In this document: positions 23,757 to 32,368 of the stretch, piece after piece | How the letters are laid out: every line of letters starts with the position of its first letter | How positions within the stretch are numbered: position 1 is the first letter of the stretch | Source: GWB2-37-7 sp049684915 | Lineage (GTDB): Bacteria > Bacillota > Clostridia > Lutisporales > Lutisporaceae | Direction: 5' to 3' | Length of the DNA: 32,430 bases | NCBI GenBank assembly: GCA_049684915.1 | Contig: JBAVGO010000181.1 | Location: 1-32,430 of the forward strand | Notes under the pieces: model-generated | Database searches by the model: none | The model's input: the letters and a program-made list of their open reading frames with translations, nothing else | What the model was told of the DNA's origin: nothing | Translations under genes and position numbers: made by a program

Positions 23757-25967
23757 TTATCCCCCTGAATAATCTTTCTCCATTTCCTCCAAGCACATAT
23801 ATAATATTGTATAGCCTGTAAAAATCATAGCTGTTGCTGCCATAACAATACCCGAATCATTTACAAACAGACCTGCAATACTTGCTGCGGAAATCCCTAG
23901 CCACGCAGAGGTCAAGTGCTTATATTCCTTAAAAATACCATGCAGTAGCCTTACGGGTTTGAAGAACATTATAGTTATTATAAGGATAATACACAATAAC
24001 ACCTTTGTCCATATTGTATATTTTATCAGTTTGATATTCATCTCTATCTTTCTAACGAATGATGAATAGAGAACTTTTACACCATTTTCTTTTATATCTA
24101 TTATAAATCTTCCTATGTGTGTAGTGCTGTTCAAATTATTTAAATCTATAAACACTATTAAGCTTATAACAATCACTAATAATAATCCAAGTAAAACCAG
24201 TTGTTTTATCCTTATATGCTTTCCTAATATAGAGCTTGAAAAGAAATAAAAACCACATACTGCGGCAATTGTTGCTCCAAAGTTTGCTCCTTTTGAAGGC
24301 ATACCAATAATATAAAGCTCTGCTGCAAAATACATAAGCAGAATTATTTTCACTCCCATTGGCTTCCTGCTGGCATAATCCTTTAACCTTTGAATTATGC
24401 AGCCTGCAAGTAAAATTGAGCTGCCTATATAAACACCTGCAAACTCATTGCCAATACCATAAAAACGTGCACCTATTATGGGATCATAGCCAAGAATAGA
24501 GCTTCTTATCAAAACACTTCCTCTTAATAAATCAATAATCAAGCTTATGTTTACTAAAAGTGCTACTGCTGTAAATCTGCTAATATTATCTTTAAAAATT
24601 TTGTTTATAAAACATACTATCACATAGCTTAAAATTAAGAAGACAGTAAAATATATTGCAGCATTGCTTATATTAAGTACAGCCATATATAATAAAACTA
24701 CTGGAGCAAGAATACTAACAAGCAAGCTTTTATTTATAAAACCTTTTATTATGTTATTCTTTATTTGTCTTTTGTTTAACATATATAAAAGTCCAATTAT
24801 ACCGCAGATTATCTCAAATACAGCGTACCATGTAAGTACCGGCAATCTCATTAAAGATGTGTTTAACAGCCGTTTATTAAGCTTTAGCATCATTTTTAAA
24901 GGTTCTGCTATATCAACCTCTTGTAATTGACTTTTCTCTTCTATGCTCAGTATTTCAATAATATAATCAACTATGTCTAAATTTGTAATTATCCCTTCAC
25001 GCTTTGTACTTTTTGAATATAATAATCCACTATTTCTTCCTGTATATGCAACTAAAGGTGTAAGCTTATCACCCAGCTTTATACTTGTTGCTGAGGGGTA
25101 TGCAGATACTAATATAAAGGTTGTATTTTTATTATCCTTTTCAATTATTTTTTCTACAAACTCAGAAATTCTTTTAACAGTCTGTTCTTTTAGCTCCTCA
25201 TATTTTTGTGTTGTTAGCTTACTTCTATAATACTCCAAACGAGCCAAATCTCCAGTGTCTATTACCAAAAAATCAGAAGCCGACAGGTTTAGCTTGTACA
25301 ACTCCTCCAGCTTCGTAAAATCTGTTCGTTTGCCTCCTGGAAAGTCTTGATCGTACAAAATAGTATTCTCAACATCTCCAATATCTACGATGCCTTTGCT
25401 ATCCATAGCAATAAGGACATTATTTCTATTATATATCGCTGTATCACTATTTCCCAATACACAAGTAGTTTTACTTAAAGCATTTAACTTATCTCCTAGA
25501 TAACCGATATTTCCTAAATACTCGCTGCTTTTGTTTGTCTGCCTTAGCTCCTTTATATTCTGATAAAAAACATTTCCTATTTCCAGCTCTAATTTTGATT
25601 GATAGAAGTCCTCCAATTGCCTTGGATAATTATAAGCTTGAACATATGAATTTGTTAATAGAAGCCTCTTACCAGTCCCCATAGTAAGCTTCGCCTTTGA
25701 GGCTGAAGCCTTGCCTATTTGACGACTACTTACCAAAGCTGTATAGCTTTTATTAGACAGCTTTTGCAAATACTCATCCTCAGCAATATCCTGAAGCTCA
25801 ATATAGTCCATAGAAATCATGACTACTTTAGTTTGTCCACTCCCTATAAATAAAGAAGAAGTCTGCACTATTGTGTTACAGACTTCTTTTATAAAAAAAC
25901 TTATTATGTTATATGTAATTAGGCATACCAATATAATTGGAATTATCTTAATCCTTTTTATGAACAA
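23757..25967 (-). CDS. polytopic membrane protein with alkaline-phosphatase-like ectodomain
   Basis: The protein has 736 residues and starts at TTG, with GGAG 6 bases upstream and only 20 bp after ireB. One transmembrane segment (about 7-27) is followed by an outside domain (about 40-370). That domain has features of the alkaline phosphatase/sulfatase superfamily (VVMISMDYI near the start; REGIITNLDIVDYII near the end), but I do not see a full metal-binding set. About ten or eleven hydrophobic segments fill residues about 378-725. The architecture recurs in Clostridia as an uncharacterised membrane protein. An envelope role such as glycan or phospho-polymer handling is conceivable, but I do not assign one. 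It is co-transcribed with ireB and the reductase. Confidence 0.8.
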   Translation of the reverse strand: MFIKRIKIIPIILVCLITYNIISFFIKEVCNTIVQTSSLFIGSGQTKVVMISMDYIELQDIAEDEYLQKLSNKSYTALVSSRQIGKASASKAKLTMGTGKRLLLTNSYVQAYNYPRQLEDFYQSKLELEIGNVFYQNIKELRQTNKSSEYLGNIGYLGDKLNALSKTTCVLGNSDTAIYNRNNVLIAMDSKGIVDIGDVENTILYDQDFPGGKRTDFTKLEELYKLNLSASDFLVIDTGDLARLEYYRSKLTTQKYEELKEQTVKRISEFVEKIIEKDNKNTTFILVSAYPSATSIKLGDKLTPLVAYTGRNSGLLYSKSTKREGIITNLDIVDYIIEILSIEEKSQLQEVDIAEPLKMMLKLNKRLLNTSLMRLPVLTWYAVFEIICGIIGLLYMLNKRQIKNNIIKGFINKSLLVSILAPVVLLYMAVLNISNAAIYFTVFLILSYVIVCFINKIFKDNISRFTAVALLVNISLIIDLLRGSVLIRSSILGYDPIIGARFYGIGNEFAGVYIGSSILLAGCIIQRLKDYASRKPMGVKIILLMYFAAELYIIGMPSKGANFGATIAAVCGFYFFSSSILGKHIRIKQLVLLGLLLVIVISLIVFIDLNNLNSTTHIGRFIIDIKENGVKVLYSSFVRKIEMNIKLIKYTIWTKVLLCIILIITIMFFKPVRLLHGIFKEYKHLTSAWLGISAASIAGLFVNDSGIVMAATAMIFTGYTILYMCLEEMEKDYSGG

Positions 25968-25987
25968 AGCTATCTCCTATTTATATA

Positions 25988-26248
25988 TTACTTATCCTTA
26001 ACGTAAGACTTTACAAGCTCTTCTAAGAGCTCATCTCTCTCAAGCTTTTTAATCATGCTTCTTGCGTTATTATGACTTGTTATGTACGTAGGATCTCCTG
26101 ATAATATGTATCCCACAATTTGACTTACAGGATTATATCCTTTTTCCTTTAAGGAGCTATACACTGAAAATAATATCTCAGCAGCTTCTATTTTTTCTTC
26201 CTTCTCTACGTTTGTAATTTTCATTGTTTCTTGCATATTGCCTGTCAT
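25988..26248 (-). CDS. ireB: IreB family regulatory phosphoprotein (UPF0297)
   Basis: The protein has 86 residues, the family's usual length, from the ATG at 26248 with GGGGGTG 5 bases upstream; an upstream ATG at 26296 lacks a site. Typical stretches are EILFSVYSSLKEKGYNP, QIVGYILSGDPTYITSHN and ARSMIKKLERDELLEELV. In Enterococcus IreB is a substrate of the Ser/Thr kinase IreK and affects cephalosporin tolerance. Here the gene follows alaS, as in many Firmicutes, and precedes a membrane protein rather than ruvX directly. A conserved Thr pair near the N-terminus (MKITNVEKEE) may be the phosphorylation region; this is inference. Confidence 0.93.
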   Translation of the reverse strand: MTGNMQETMKITNVEKEEKIEAAEILFSVYSSLKEKGYNPVSQIVGYILSGDPTYITSHNNARSMIKKLERDELLEELVKSYVKDK

Positions 26249-26505
26249 GTTAACACCCCCGGTACCGTTTATTATATTGTACAAAACAAATGTCACTAGT
26301 ATTCCATAATTTTGCCAAATTATTATCTTATCTATATATTAATATACAGGTAGTCATATTTCAAGGAAATGTTATATTAAATTTATATTTCAACATAAAG
26401 TACATTATATAATATGCACCAATTAATTCTCTTTTATCCTGCATGTTTTCACATTTTACATTGTATTCAAAATGTGTAAAACATTCTCCTTGATTCAAAT
26501 ATTTC

Positions 26506-26535
26506 AAAAGCCATAGGAAATGTCCCATGGCTTTT
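26506..26535 (-). terminator. intrinsic terminator after alaS
   Basis: On the minus strand AAAAGCCATGGG and CCTATGGCTTTT enclose ACATTT (12 pairs, one G-U), partly followed by T and A. It lies 8 bases after the alaS stop. From here to ireB (about 250 bp) I see only AT-rich DNA and no convincing promoter. Confidence 0.75.
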
Positions 26536-26543
26536 GATCACTT

Positions 26544-29183
26544 CTATTTTATTTGTCCTTGCAATATACCGTCTATTAGTGACAACGCTTCATTTAGCTT
26601 GCTTGCATCCTTGATACCGCCTTGTGCCATATCTGGTCTACCGCCACCGCTTCCACCAGCTAGCTTTGTAACTTCCTTAATAATATTTCCTGCATGAGCA
26701 CCCTTTGCTACAGCTTGCTTAGATGCCATACCAACTATTGAGAGCTTATCATCCTCTGTAGTTGTCAATATAACAACACAGCTTTCATACTTATCACGCA
26801 GCTTGTCGCCTATGCCTCTCAAATCATCTATGCTCATACCTTCAAAGCTATGAACGATGCATTTTACACCCTTAATATCCTTCGCATTTGCGATTACTTC
26901 ATCCAAGGTACCAGCTGCCAGCTTTGATTTAAGTGTAGCCAGCTCCTTCTCTGTTTCTTTTAGCTGTAACATTAAAGCATCTATTTTCTTTGGACATTCC
27001 TTAGGGAAGGACTTTAGCTTTTCACTTATTTCCTTTATAAGCTTTTCTTCATCCTTCAGATACTCATATGCTTTCTCACCTGTGATAGCTTCAATTCTTC
27101 TTACCCCAGCTGCTATACCGCTTTCACTTGCTATTTTGAAAATACCTGCTTGACTTGTATTACCAAGATGTGTGCCTCCACATAACTCAATACTGTAATC
27201 ACCCATCTTTACTATTCTTACAACCTCGCCATACTTTTCTCCAAAAAGAGCCATAGCACCCATTTGCTTTGCTTCTGCAATATTAGTCTCTTTTATAGAA
27301 ATATCCAGGCTAGCTAGGATAGACTCATTTACTTTTCTTTCTACTATTTCAAGCTCTTCCTCTGTCATTGCCTTGAAGTGCGTAAAGTCAAATCTTAGTC
27401 TCTCTGGTGTTACTTGAGAGCCTGCCTGCTCTACATGAGTTCCCAATACTTCTCTTAATGCCTTTTGAAGCAAGTGAGTTGTCGAGTGGTTTCTTGATAT
27501 TGCCATTCTACGTCCAAGGTTTATTTCTGCTTTGCAGCTATCTCCAACCTTAATCTCACCTTTTACAACCTTGCATATATGAGCAAATCTACCTCCTGCA
27601 ACCTTCTTACAGTCCACTACCTCCAGCTCAAAATTATTGCTGTATATACTTCCTGTATCTCCAACTTGACCGCCACTTTCTGCATAGAAAGGTGTAGTAT
27701 CAAGTATTACACTTATCTCTTCACCTGCTTTTGCTGCTTGAACAATTTCATTATTTGTCATAACAGCTAGTACCTTACTATCTGCTGCATATCTATCATA
27801 GCCTACAAAGCTTGTAGTTATTGACTTATCAAGCTTGGAATAAATATCTTCCTTCCATGCCTCGGCACTTGTATCTGCTCTACCTGACCTTGCTCTTTCT
27901 CTTTGAGCATACATTTCTTTGTTAAAAGCTTCCTCGTCTACCTTAAAACCTTCTTCTTCCAGCACATCTTTTGTCAAATCCAGAGGGAAGCCATAGGTAT
28001 CATATAGCTCAAAAGCTTTTGAACCCGAAAGCGTATTTGCTTTTTCATTTTTAAGCTCATCTATATAGCTCTGTAAAATATTAAGACCCTTATCAAGTGT
28101 TTCATTGAAACGACTTTCTTCAATCTCAATTACGTTAAGTACATAATCCTGCTTTTCAACCAACTCAGGGTAAGCATTACCACTTACTTCGATAACCTTC
28201 TTAGTCAACTTTGTAAGGAAGTTTCCTTCTATACCAAGAAGCTTTCCATGTCTTGCTGCTCTTCTAAGAAGTCTTCTAAGTACATAGCCTCTTCCTTCAT
28301 TGCTTGGAAGTATTCCGTCAGAAGTCATAAAGGTAACACTTCTAATATGATCTGTAATTACTCTTATTGATAAATCTGTTTTAGGATTTTTACCATATTC
28401 AACTTTTGCTAAACTGCATACATAATCAAGAATATATTTTATTGTATCAACCTCAAATATATTTTCTACATCTTGCATTATTGCTGCTATTCTCTCAAGT
28501 CCCATACCTGTATCTATATTTGGCTTAGCAAGCTTATTGTAGTTTCCTGCCTCATCCTTATCAAACTGAGTAAATACCAAGTTCCAAAACTCTATATATC
28601 TATCACATTCACAGCCTAGCTTGCAATCAGGCTTGCCACAGCCTCTTTTTGAACCTCTATCAAAGTAAATTTCAGAGCTAGGTCCGCATGGTCCAAGTCC
28701 TATTTCCCAAAAGTTGTCTTCCTTACCCATACGTACTATTCTTTCCGAAGATAAGCCTATGTCCTTGTTCCATATCTCAAAAGCTTCATCATCTTCAAGA
28801 TATACACTAACCCATAATTTGTCCTCTGGAAGCTCAAGTACCTTTGTACAGAATTCCCATGCCCATGCAATTGCTTCCTTCTTAAAGTAATCACCAAAGG
28901 AGAAGTTGCCCAGCATCTCAAAGAATGTGCCATGTCTTGCTGTTTTACCTACGTTCTCTATATCAGGTGTTCTTATGCATTTTTGACAGGAAGTTGCTCT
29001 TGCCCTTGGAGGAGTCTCTTGCCCAGAGAAATATGCCTTTAATGGTGCCATACCAGAGTTAATGATTAGTATACTTTTGTCTCCCTGTGGAACCAGGGAT
29101 GCGCTTTTCATTCTTAAGTGTTCCTTGCTTTCATAGAAGCTAAGAAACTTTTCACGCAATTCATTTAATCCAATTTTCTTCAT
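26544..29183 (-). CDS. alaS: alanyl-tRNA synthetase
   Basis: The protein has 879 residues, the usual size. I chose the ATG at 29183 (MKKIGLNELREKFLSFYESK) because GGAGG lies 8 bases upstream. A longer in-frame start at 29267 would lie inside the T-box and its terminator and is not real. The N-terminal class II catalytic core shows LVPQGDKSILIINSGMAPLK and RHGTFFEMLGNFSFGDYFK. The editing domain has HSTTHLL and CGGTH, the zinc and deacylation residues. The C-terminal region ends with the glycine-rich GGSGGGRPDMAQGG of the DHHA1-type domain. It charges tRNA-Ala and removes mischarged Ser or Gly. A consensus promoter and a T-box leader control it. Confidence 0.98.
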   Translation of the reverse strand: MKKIGLNELREKFLSFYESKEHLRMKSASLVPQGDKSILIINSGMAPLKAYFSGQETPPRARATSCQKCIRTPDIENVGKTARHGTFFEMLGNFSFGDYFKKEAIAWAWEFCTKVLELPEDKLWVSVYLEDDEAFEIWNKDIGLSSERIVRMGKEDNFWEIGLGPCGPSSEIYFDRGSKRGCGKPDCKLGCECDRYIEFWNLVFTQFDKDEAGNYNKLAKPNIDTGMGLERIAAIMQDVENIFEVDTIKYILDYVCSLAKVEYGKNPKTDLSIRVITDHIRSVTFMTSDGILPSNEGRGYVLRRLLRRAARHGKLLGIEGNFLTKLTKKVIEVSGNAYPELVEKQDYVLNVIEIEESRFNETLDKGLNILQSYIDELKNEKANTLSGSKAFELYDTYGFPLDLTKDVLEEEGFKVDEEAFNKEMYAQRERARSGRADTSAEAWKEDIYSKLDKSITTSFVGYDRYAADSKVLAVMTNNEIVQAAKAGEEISVILDTTPFYAESGGQVGDTGSIYSNNFELEVVDCKKVAGGRFAHICKVVKGEIKVGDSCKAEINLGRRMAISRNHSTTHLLQKALREVLGTHVEQAGSQVTPERLRFDFTHFKAMTEEELEIVERKVNESILASLDISIKETNIAEAKQMGAMALFGEKYGEVVRIVKMGDYSIELCGGTHLGNTSQAGIFKIASESGIAAGVRRIEAITGEKAYEYLKDEEKLIKEISEKLKSFPKECPKKIDALMLQLKETEKELATLKSKLAAGTLDEVIANAKDIKGVKCIVHSFEGMSIDDLRGIGDKLRDKYESCVVILTTTEDDKLSIVGMASKQAVAKGAHAGNIIKEVTKLAGGSGGGRPDMAQGGIKDASKLNEALSLIDGILQGQIK

Positions 29184-29215
29184 TTGATTTTCCTCCTTAT
29201 GTTTGTAATTAAAAA

Positions 29216-29249
29216 TAAAAAAACCCCTCATCCCAAAATAGGGACGAAG
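29216..29249 (-). terminator. T-box regulated intrinsic terminator
   Basis: On the minus strand CTTCGTCCC pairs with GGGATGAGG (two G-U pairs) around TATTTT, followed by GG and seven T. It lies about 33 bases before the alaS start codon and is the default-off structure of the T-box. Confidence 0.92.
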
Positions 29250-29428
29250 AGTATTTCGCGGTACCACCCTAGTTGCCTTTCGGCCACTCAGTATGCAGGA
29301 TAACGGCTGCTCCGTCTTTTAGATGCTCCACAGTAGCTTCGGCTTTCTATCCAAGGGCTTTCACCAGCCACCCTCTCTCTGAAGGAGTTTATAAGCGTAC
29401 TATTCTGTATCATCGCTTTAAATCAATT
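29216..29428 (-). promoter_or_regulatory. T-box riboswitch leader of alaS (alanine)
   Basis: The leader RNA carries the T-box sequence AGGGTGGTACCGCG (29270-29257), which pairs with the uncharged tRNA acceptor end. Upstream are the Stem I elements AGAGAGAGGGTGGCTGGTGA. Stem I is closed by ACTCC (29388-29384) and GGAG (29329-29326). On its 3' side, GAAGCTAC places GCU, an alanine codon, at 29337-29335 as the specifier. Uncharged tRNA-Ala should stabilise the antiterminator and allow alaS expression. Confidence 0.95.
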
Positions 29429-29434
29429 TTATTC

Positions 29435-29463
29435 GATTATATAGCACAATATATTTTTTGTCA
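29435..29463 (-). promoter_or_regulatory. consensus sigma-A-type promoter of alaS
   Basis: On the minus strand TTGACA (29463-29458), a 17-base spacer and TATAAT (29440-29435) match the consensus perfectly. It lies between the mutS2-like stop and the T-box leader. Confidence 0.92.
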
Positions 29464-29507
29464 ATACATAAGCATTTATACATTACTGTAAGTAATACCT
29501 ATATAAA

Positions 29508-31451
29508 TTATTCTTGACCCTCCTCAGTTATAATAATATTACCTTCTATATGGCGTTTTTCCATCTTGTGTCTTGCTTTTCTGTTTTCAACATTATCAAA
29601 TACAATTGATAAATCATAATTTGGATAGTCTGGATATAATTCTTCTGCAAGCATATGAAGCGTTATCCGCTTATGGTTTATCAGAAACTTGCTACCCTGA
29701 ACCTGAACCCCAACATTGCCTTTTGAATCCATAGGTGCATACACGATGCCAAACTTTCCTGTCGTATTTATTCTGATACTATCACCAATTTTCAAGCTGC
29801 ATATCACAGACGTTTCTTGAGACTTTTCATCAAAATCAGAATTATTAGTAATAGCAAAAAGCTCATTATATTGCTTCCCTGGATTAAACTTGTCGATATT
29901 GGAAAACGATTTACTTGAATTACTGTTTCCATATGCAGCAGAATAGGCACGTTCAATAATTTCCTTTGGTAATCCAAGCCGCTCTGCAATATGCAGTGCA
30001 CAGCTATCACCAGCTATTCCTAGCTCTAGCTGATAAAGTGGGAGCAAGCTTATTAGGTCAAAGGACATACGAGCGTTACAAAAACCAGGTGTATTCGCAG
30101 CAAACTCTTTTATCTCTGGATAGTGTGTGGTGGCTACGAATAGGCATCCACTCCTTTTGAAAGCTTCAAGCAGTGCGATTGCCAAACCCATTCCTTCTGT
30201 GGGGTCTGTACCTGAGCCTAACTCGTCAAGCAATACAAGCGACTTATTATCTACCTTGTTAAGTAATTGAATAATGTTTGTCATATGCGATGAAAAAGTA
30301 GATAAATTCTGTTCAATACTCTGTCCATCACCAATGTCACACAATACAGAGCTATTTATGCAGAACAAACTCCCATCATCGACAGGTACATGAAGACCGC
30401 TTTGAGCCATAAGAGATAAAAGTCCTACAGTTTTTAATGCGACTGTTTTCCCACCAGTATTTGGTCCTGTAATTACTACAGCAGCAATGTCTTTTCCTAT
30501 TGCAAATTTCAGTGGCACAACAGTTTTTGAGTCAAGCAGAGGATGTCGCCCATTATTTATTACAATATGTCTGGCTTCGGTTAATTTAGGAGGACGAGCA
30601 TTCATCGCTAGACTTAATTTCGCTTTAGCAAATAGAAAATCCAAGGTTTCCATAGCGTCAATGTTAATATTTATAGCGTAAGCATTATCCTCAACCAGTC
30701 CTGTCAGCATATATAGAACCTTGAGAATTTCATTTTCTTCCTGAATATGCAAGTAGTTCAATTCTTCCTGTGCTTTTAGTATAGAAGCAGGTTCAACAAA
30801 AACAGTTGCTCCAGTTTGAGATGAATCAATAACTGAGCCTTCTATCTTACGGCGATATTCTTTTTTAACTGGCAGAGTATACCTCCCATTTCGTTGAATA
30901 ACATAGCTTTCCATAAACCATTCTGAATGAGAATGCAGTAAAGAGTCTAGCTTTTGTTTTATACGTTCATTGGCGGCTTCAATTTGTCTGCGTATGTTTC
31001 TAAGCTCTGGCGCTGCACGATCATCTACAATGTCACCATGTATACAACGTGATATTTCCTCCTCCAGCTTCTCAAGAGAGTCAATAGACAATCCATATGA
31101 GGATAACACTGGTGAGGCAGTTTCACCTCTTTTTAAATATTGCTTCATGCGCCGACATGTAGCAAGGAACATTGCTACAGATAAAAGCTGTTCTGGCATG
31201 AGTACAGCATTTTTCCCGAGTAATAACATAACCTTGTCAAGCTCCTCCATAACAGCAAGTGGAGGACTTCCAATAGCTTCAAGAAGGCAACGTGCTTCAG
31301 TTGTTTCGTCACGATGTCGTTCTGCTTCTTTAATACTCATATATGGCTGAAGCTTCTGGATTCTTATACGTGCTCGATTAGACAGTGCTAATGCTGCAAG
31401 CATATCTAATATTTTGTTCAATTCTAAAAGGGATATCATCTTATTATTCAT
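29508..31451 (-). CDS. MutS2-family ATPase lacking the C-terminal Smr domain
   Basis: The protein has 647 residues; canonical MutS2 has about 785. Residues 1-290 are the core and coiled-coil clamp region. Residues about 300-500 form the ABC-type ATPase: Walker A GPNTGGKT (329-336), signature-like IEQNLSTFSSHM (379-390), Walker B LVLLDE (405-410) followed by LGSGTDPTEG, and the switch His in TTHYPEI. Residues about 550-605 look like the KOW-like domain (KIGDSIRINTTGKFGIV). The protein ends where the Smr nuclease domain would begin. The start has GGAGG about 8 bases upstream. MutS2 in Bacillus binds collided ribosomes and splits them, so a ribosome-rescue role without mRNA cleavage is possible. 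Its leader has a small ORF and two terminators, a layout common for genes induced by ribosome-targeting antibiotics; that link is inference. There is no neighbouring mutS or mutL. Confidence 0.9.
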   Translation of the reverse strand: MNNKMISLLELNKILDMLAALALSNRARIRIQKLQPYMSIKEAERHRDETTEARCLLEAIGSPPLAVMEELDKVMLLLGKNAVLMPEQLLSVAMFLATCRRMKQYLKRGETASPVLSSYGLSIDSLEKLEEEISRCIHGDIVDDRAAPELRNIRRQIEAANERIKQKLDSLLHSHSEWFMESYVIQRNGRYTLPVKKEYRRKIEGSVIDSSQTGATVFVEPASILKAQEELNYLHIQEENEILKVLYMLTGLVEDNAYAININIDAMETLDFLFAKAKLSLAMNARPPKLTEARHIVINNGRHPLLDSKTVVPLKFAIGKDIAAVVITGPNTGGKTVALKTVGLLSLMAQSGLHVPVDDGSLFCINSSVLCDIGDGQSIEQNLSTFSSHMTNIIQLLNKVDNKSLVLLDELGSGTDPTEGMGLAIALLEAFKRSGCLFVATTHYPEIKEFAANTPGFCNARMSFDLISLLPLYQLELGIAGDSCALHIAERLGLPKEIIERAYSAAYGNSNSSKSFSNIDKFNPGKQYNELFAITNNSDFDEKSQETSVICSLKIGDSIRINTTGKFGIVYAPMDSKGNVGVQVQGSKFLINHKRITLHMLAEELYPDYPNYDLSIVFDNVENRKARHKMEKRHIEGNIIITEEGQE

Positions 31452-31485
31452 TTTTTTACCTCCAATAAGTTTCTATAAAAGGATA

Positions 31486-31518
31486 TAAAAAATCCGCAAA
31501 CGGATAACCTCTTGCGGA
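31486..31518 (-). terminator. second (proximal) terminator in the mutS2-like leader
   Basis: On the minus strand TCCGCAA and TTGCGGA (31518-31493) form a stem followed by TTTTTT. It lies about 35 bases before the start codon, so it must be bypassed for expression. A further hairpin with a GAAA tetraloop (TACCA...TGGTA, 31557-31532) lies between the two terminators. Confidence 0.85.
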
Positions 31519-31557
31519 CATTAAGGCTTAGTACCAAATACTTTCGTAAAAATGGTA

Positions 31558-31584
31558 ATAAAAAAACACGATAACCATATCGTG
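31558..31584 (-). terminator. first (distal) terminator in the mutS2-like leader
   Basis: On the minus strand CACGAT and ATCGTG enclose ATGGTT and are followed by seven T. It starts 4 bases after the stop codon of the upstream ORF. The 5' arm could instead join an alternative fold in which AACC and CTGC inside the ORF pair with GCAG and GGTT, a possible weak antiterminator. Confidence 0.8.
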
Positions 31585-31588
31585 CTGC

Positions 31589-31657
31589 CTATATCATATT
31601 TGCAGTCTGTAAGGTTAGTTCAAATTGATAAAAGGTGACACAAATAAACAGATACAT
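31589..31657 (-). CDS. candidate 22-residue leader peptide upstream of the mutS2-like gene
   Basis: The ATG at 31657 opens 22 codons (MYLFICVTFYQFELTLQTAN, then Met-Ile) ending in TAG at 31589, just before the first terminator hairpin. The ribosome site is weak (GCAGCAG). The ATG sits in the loop of a perfect hairpin (CAGATA-ATG-TATCTG). A larger stem (ATTGAT and AAAAGGT with ACCTTTT and ATCAAT) encloses the start region. The layout fits a leader peptide whose translation decides termination, but a chance ORF of this length is possible. Confidence 0.5.
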   Translation of the reverse strand: MYLFICVTFYQFELTLQTANMI

Positions 31658-31690
31658 TATCTGCTGCAATGCAAAACCTTTTACATCAAT

Positions 31691-31719
31691 ATTAAATTAA
31701 AGTAAAACCACCTTAACAA
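31691..31719 (-). promoter_or_regulatory. possible promoter of the mutS2-like leader
   Basis: On the minus strand TTGTTA, a 17-base spacer and TTTAAT would start transcription near 31684, just before the leader stem-loops. The match is only moderate. The remaining AT-rich DNA up to 31921 shows nothing else that I can support. Confidence 0.4.
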
Positions 31720-31921
31720 ACAATGTTTTCACACAAACCAACACCTTTCAAAATTTATCTAAATACATTTTTTCACATTATCACATTTAAGTCAATATAC
31801 TAATTAATTAAATATATCATTACTATATACCAATATTCATGTTCTACATGTCTTTGCATATGTCTAATTGTCAATTTTATAAATTTATATTAACCTATAA
31901 AGACTGCTTATATGCACCTTC

Positions 31922-32368
31922 TTATTCTAGCTTCCACATTTCATTGGCTTTTGATAATAATTCTTTTAATTCAGTCTTATATTTATTAACTATTTGTGCT
32001 TCATAGGTATTATCTTTATGTATTGGTTCCATGTTTTCATCAACATAGATTTCATATGCTGTACCATCCTTCTGAAGTCGGACGCCATATATATATCCAC
32101 CGGATATTAATGGCCAAATAATAAGCGCATCTCCATTTTTGTTATCAACAACCCCTAAATTTCCTATGAAGCTTAAGTAAGAAGGTCTTTTTACACTATA
32201 CAGGTAGCCATCTTCTTTTTCAATAAAATGTAAACCCCATTGATTTTTGGGTATAACTTTTAAATACTTATTATATTTGATGGTTGTTATTGAAAGCCAG
32301 CTTAAATTATAAACTACTATAATTGCTATAATAATTACTATAATTTTTTTCCCTGTTATTTTCATCAT
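31922..32368 (-). CDS. small membrane-anchored protein of unknown function
   Basis: The protein has 148 residues and starts at the first of two ATG codons, with GAGGTG 8 bases upstream. Residues about 8-28 (KIIVIIIAIIVVYNLSWLSI) form one transmembrane segment with a positive N-terminus, so the rest probably lies outside the cell. The outside part has beta-rich stretches (GLHFIEKEDGYLYSVKRPSY, ALIIWPLISGGYIYGVRL) and ends in a helix. I do not recognise the family. It precedes the mutS2-like gene by about 470 bp, with its own leader between, so the two are probably not one operon. Confidence 0.75.
   Translation of the reverse strand: MMKITGKKIIVIIIAIIVVYNLSWLSITTIKYNKYLKVIPKNQWGLHFIEKEDGYLYSVKRPSYLSFIGNLGVVDNKNGDALIIWPLISGGYIYGVRLQKDGTAYEIYVDENMEPIHKDNTYEAQIVNKYKTELKELLSKANEMWKLE

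Noticed and set aside
29184..29267. In-frame upstream start for alaS giving 28 more residues
   Set aside because: It would translate the T-box element and its terminator. The ATG at 29183 has a strong ribosome site and gives the family's normal N-terminus.
29508..31451. Canonical mutS2 assignment
   Set aside because: The protein is about 140 residues short and lacks Smr, so the gene symbol was withheld.
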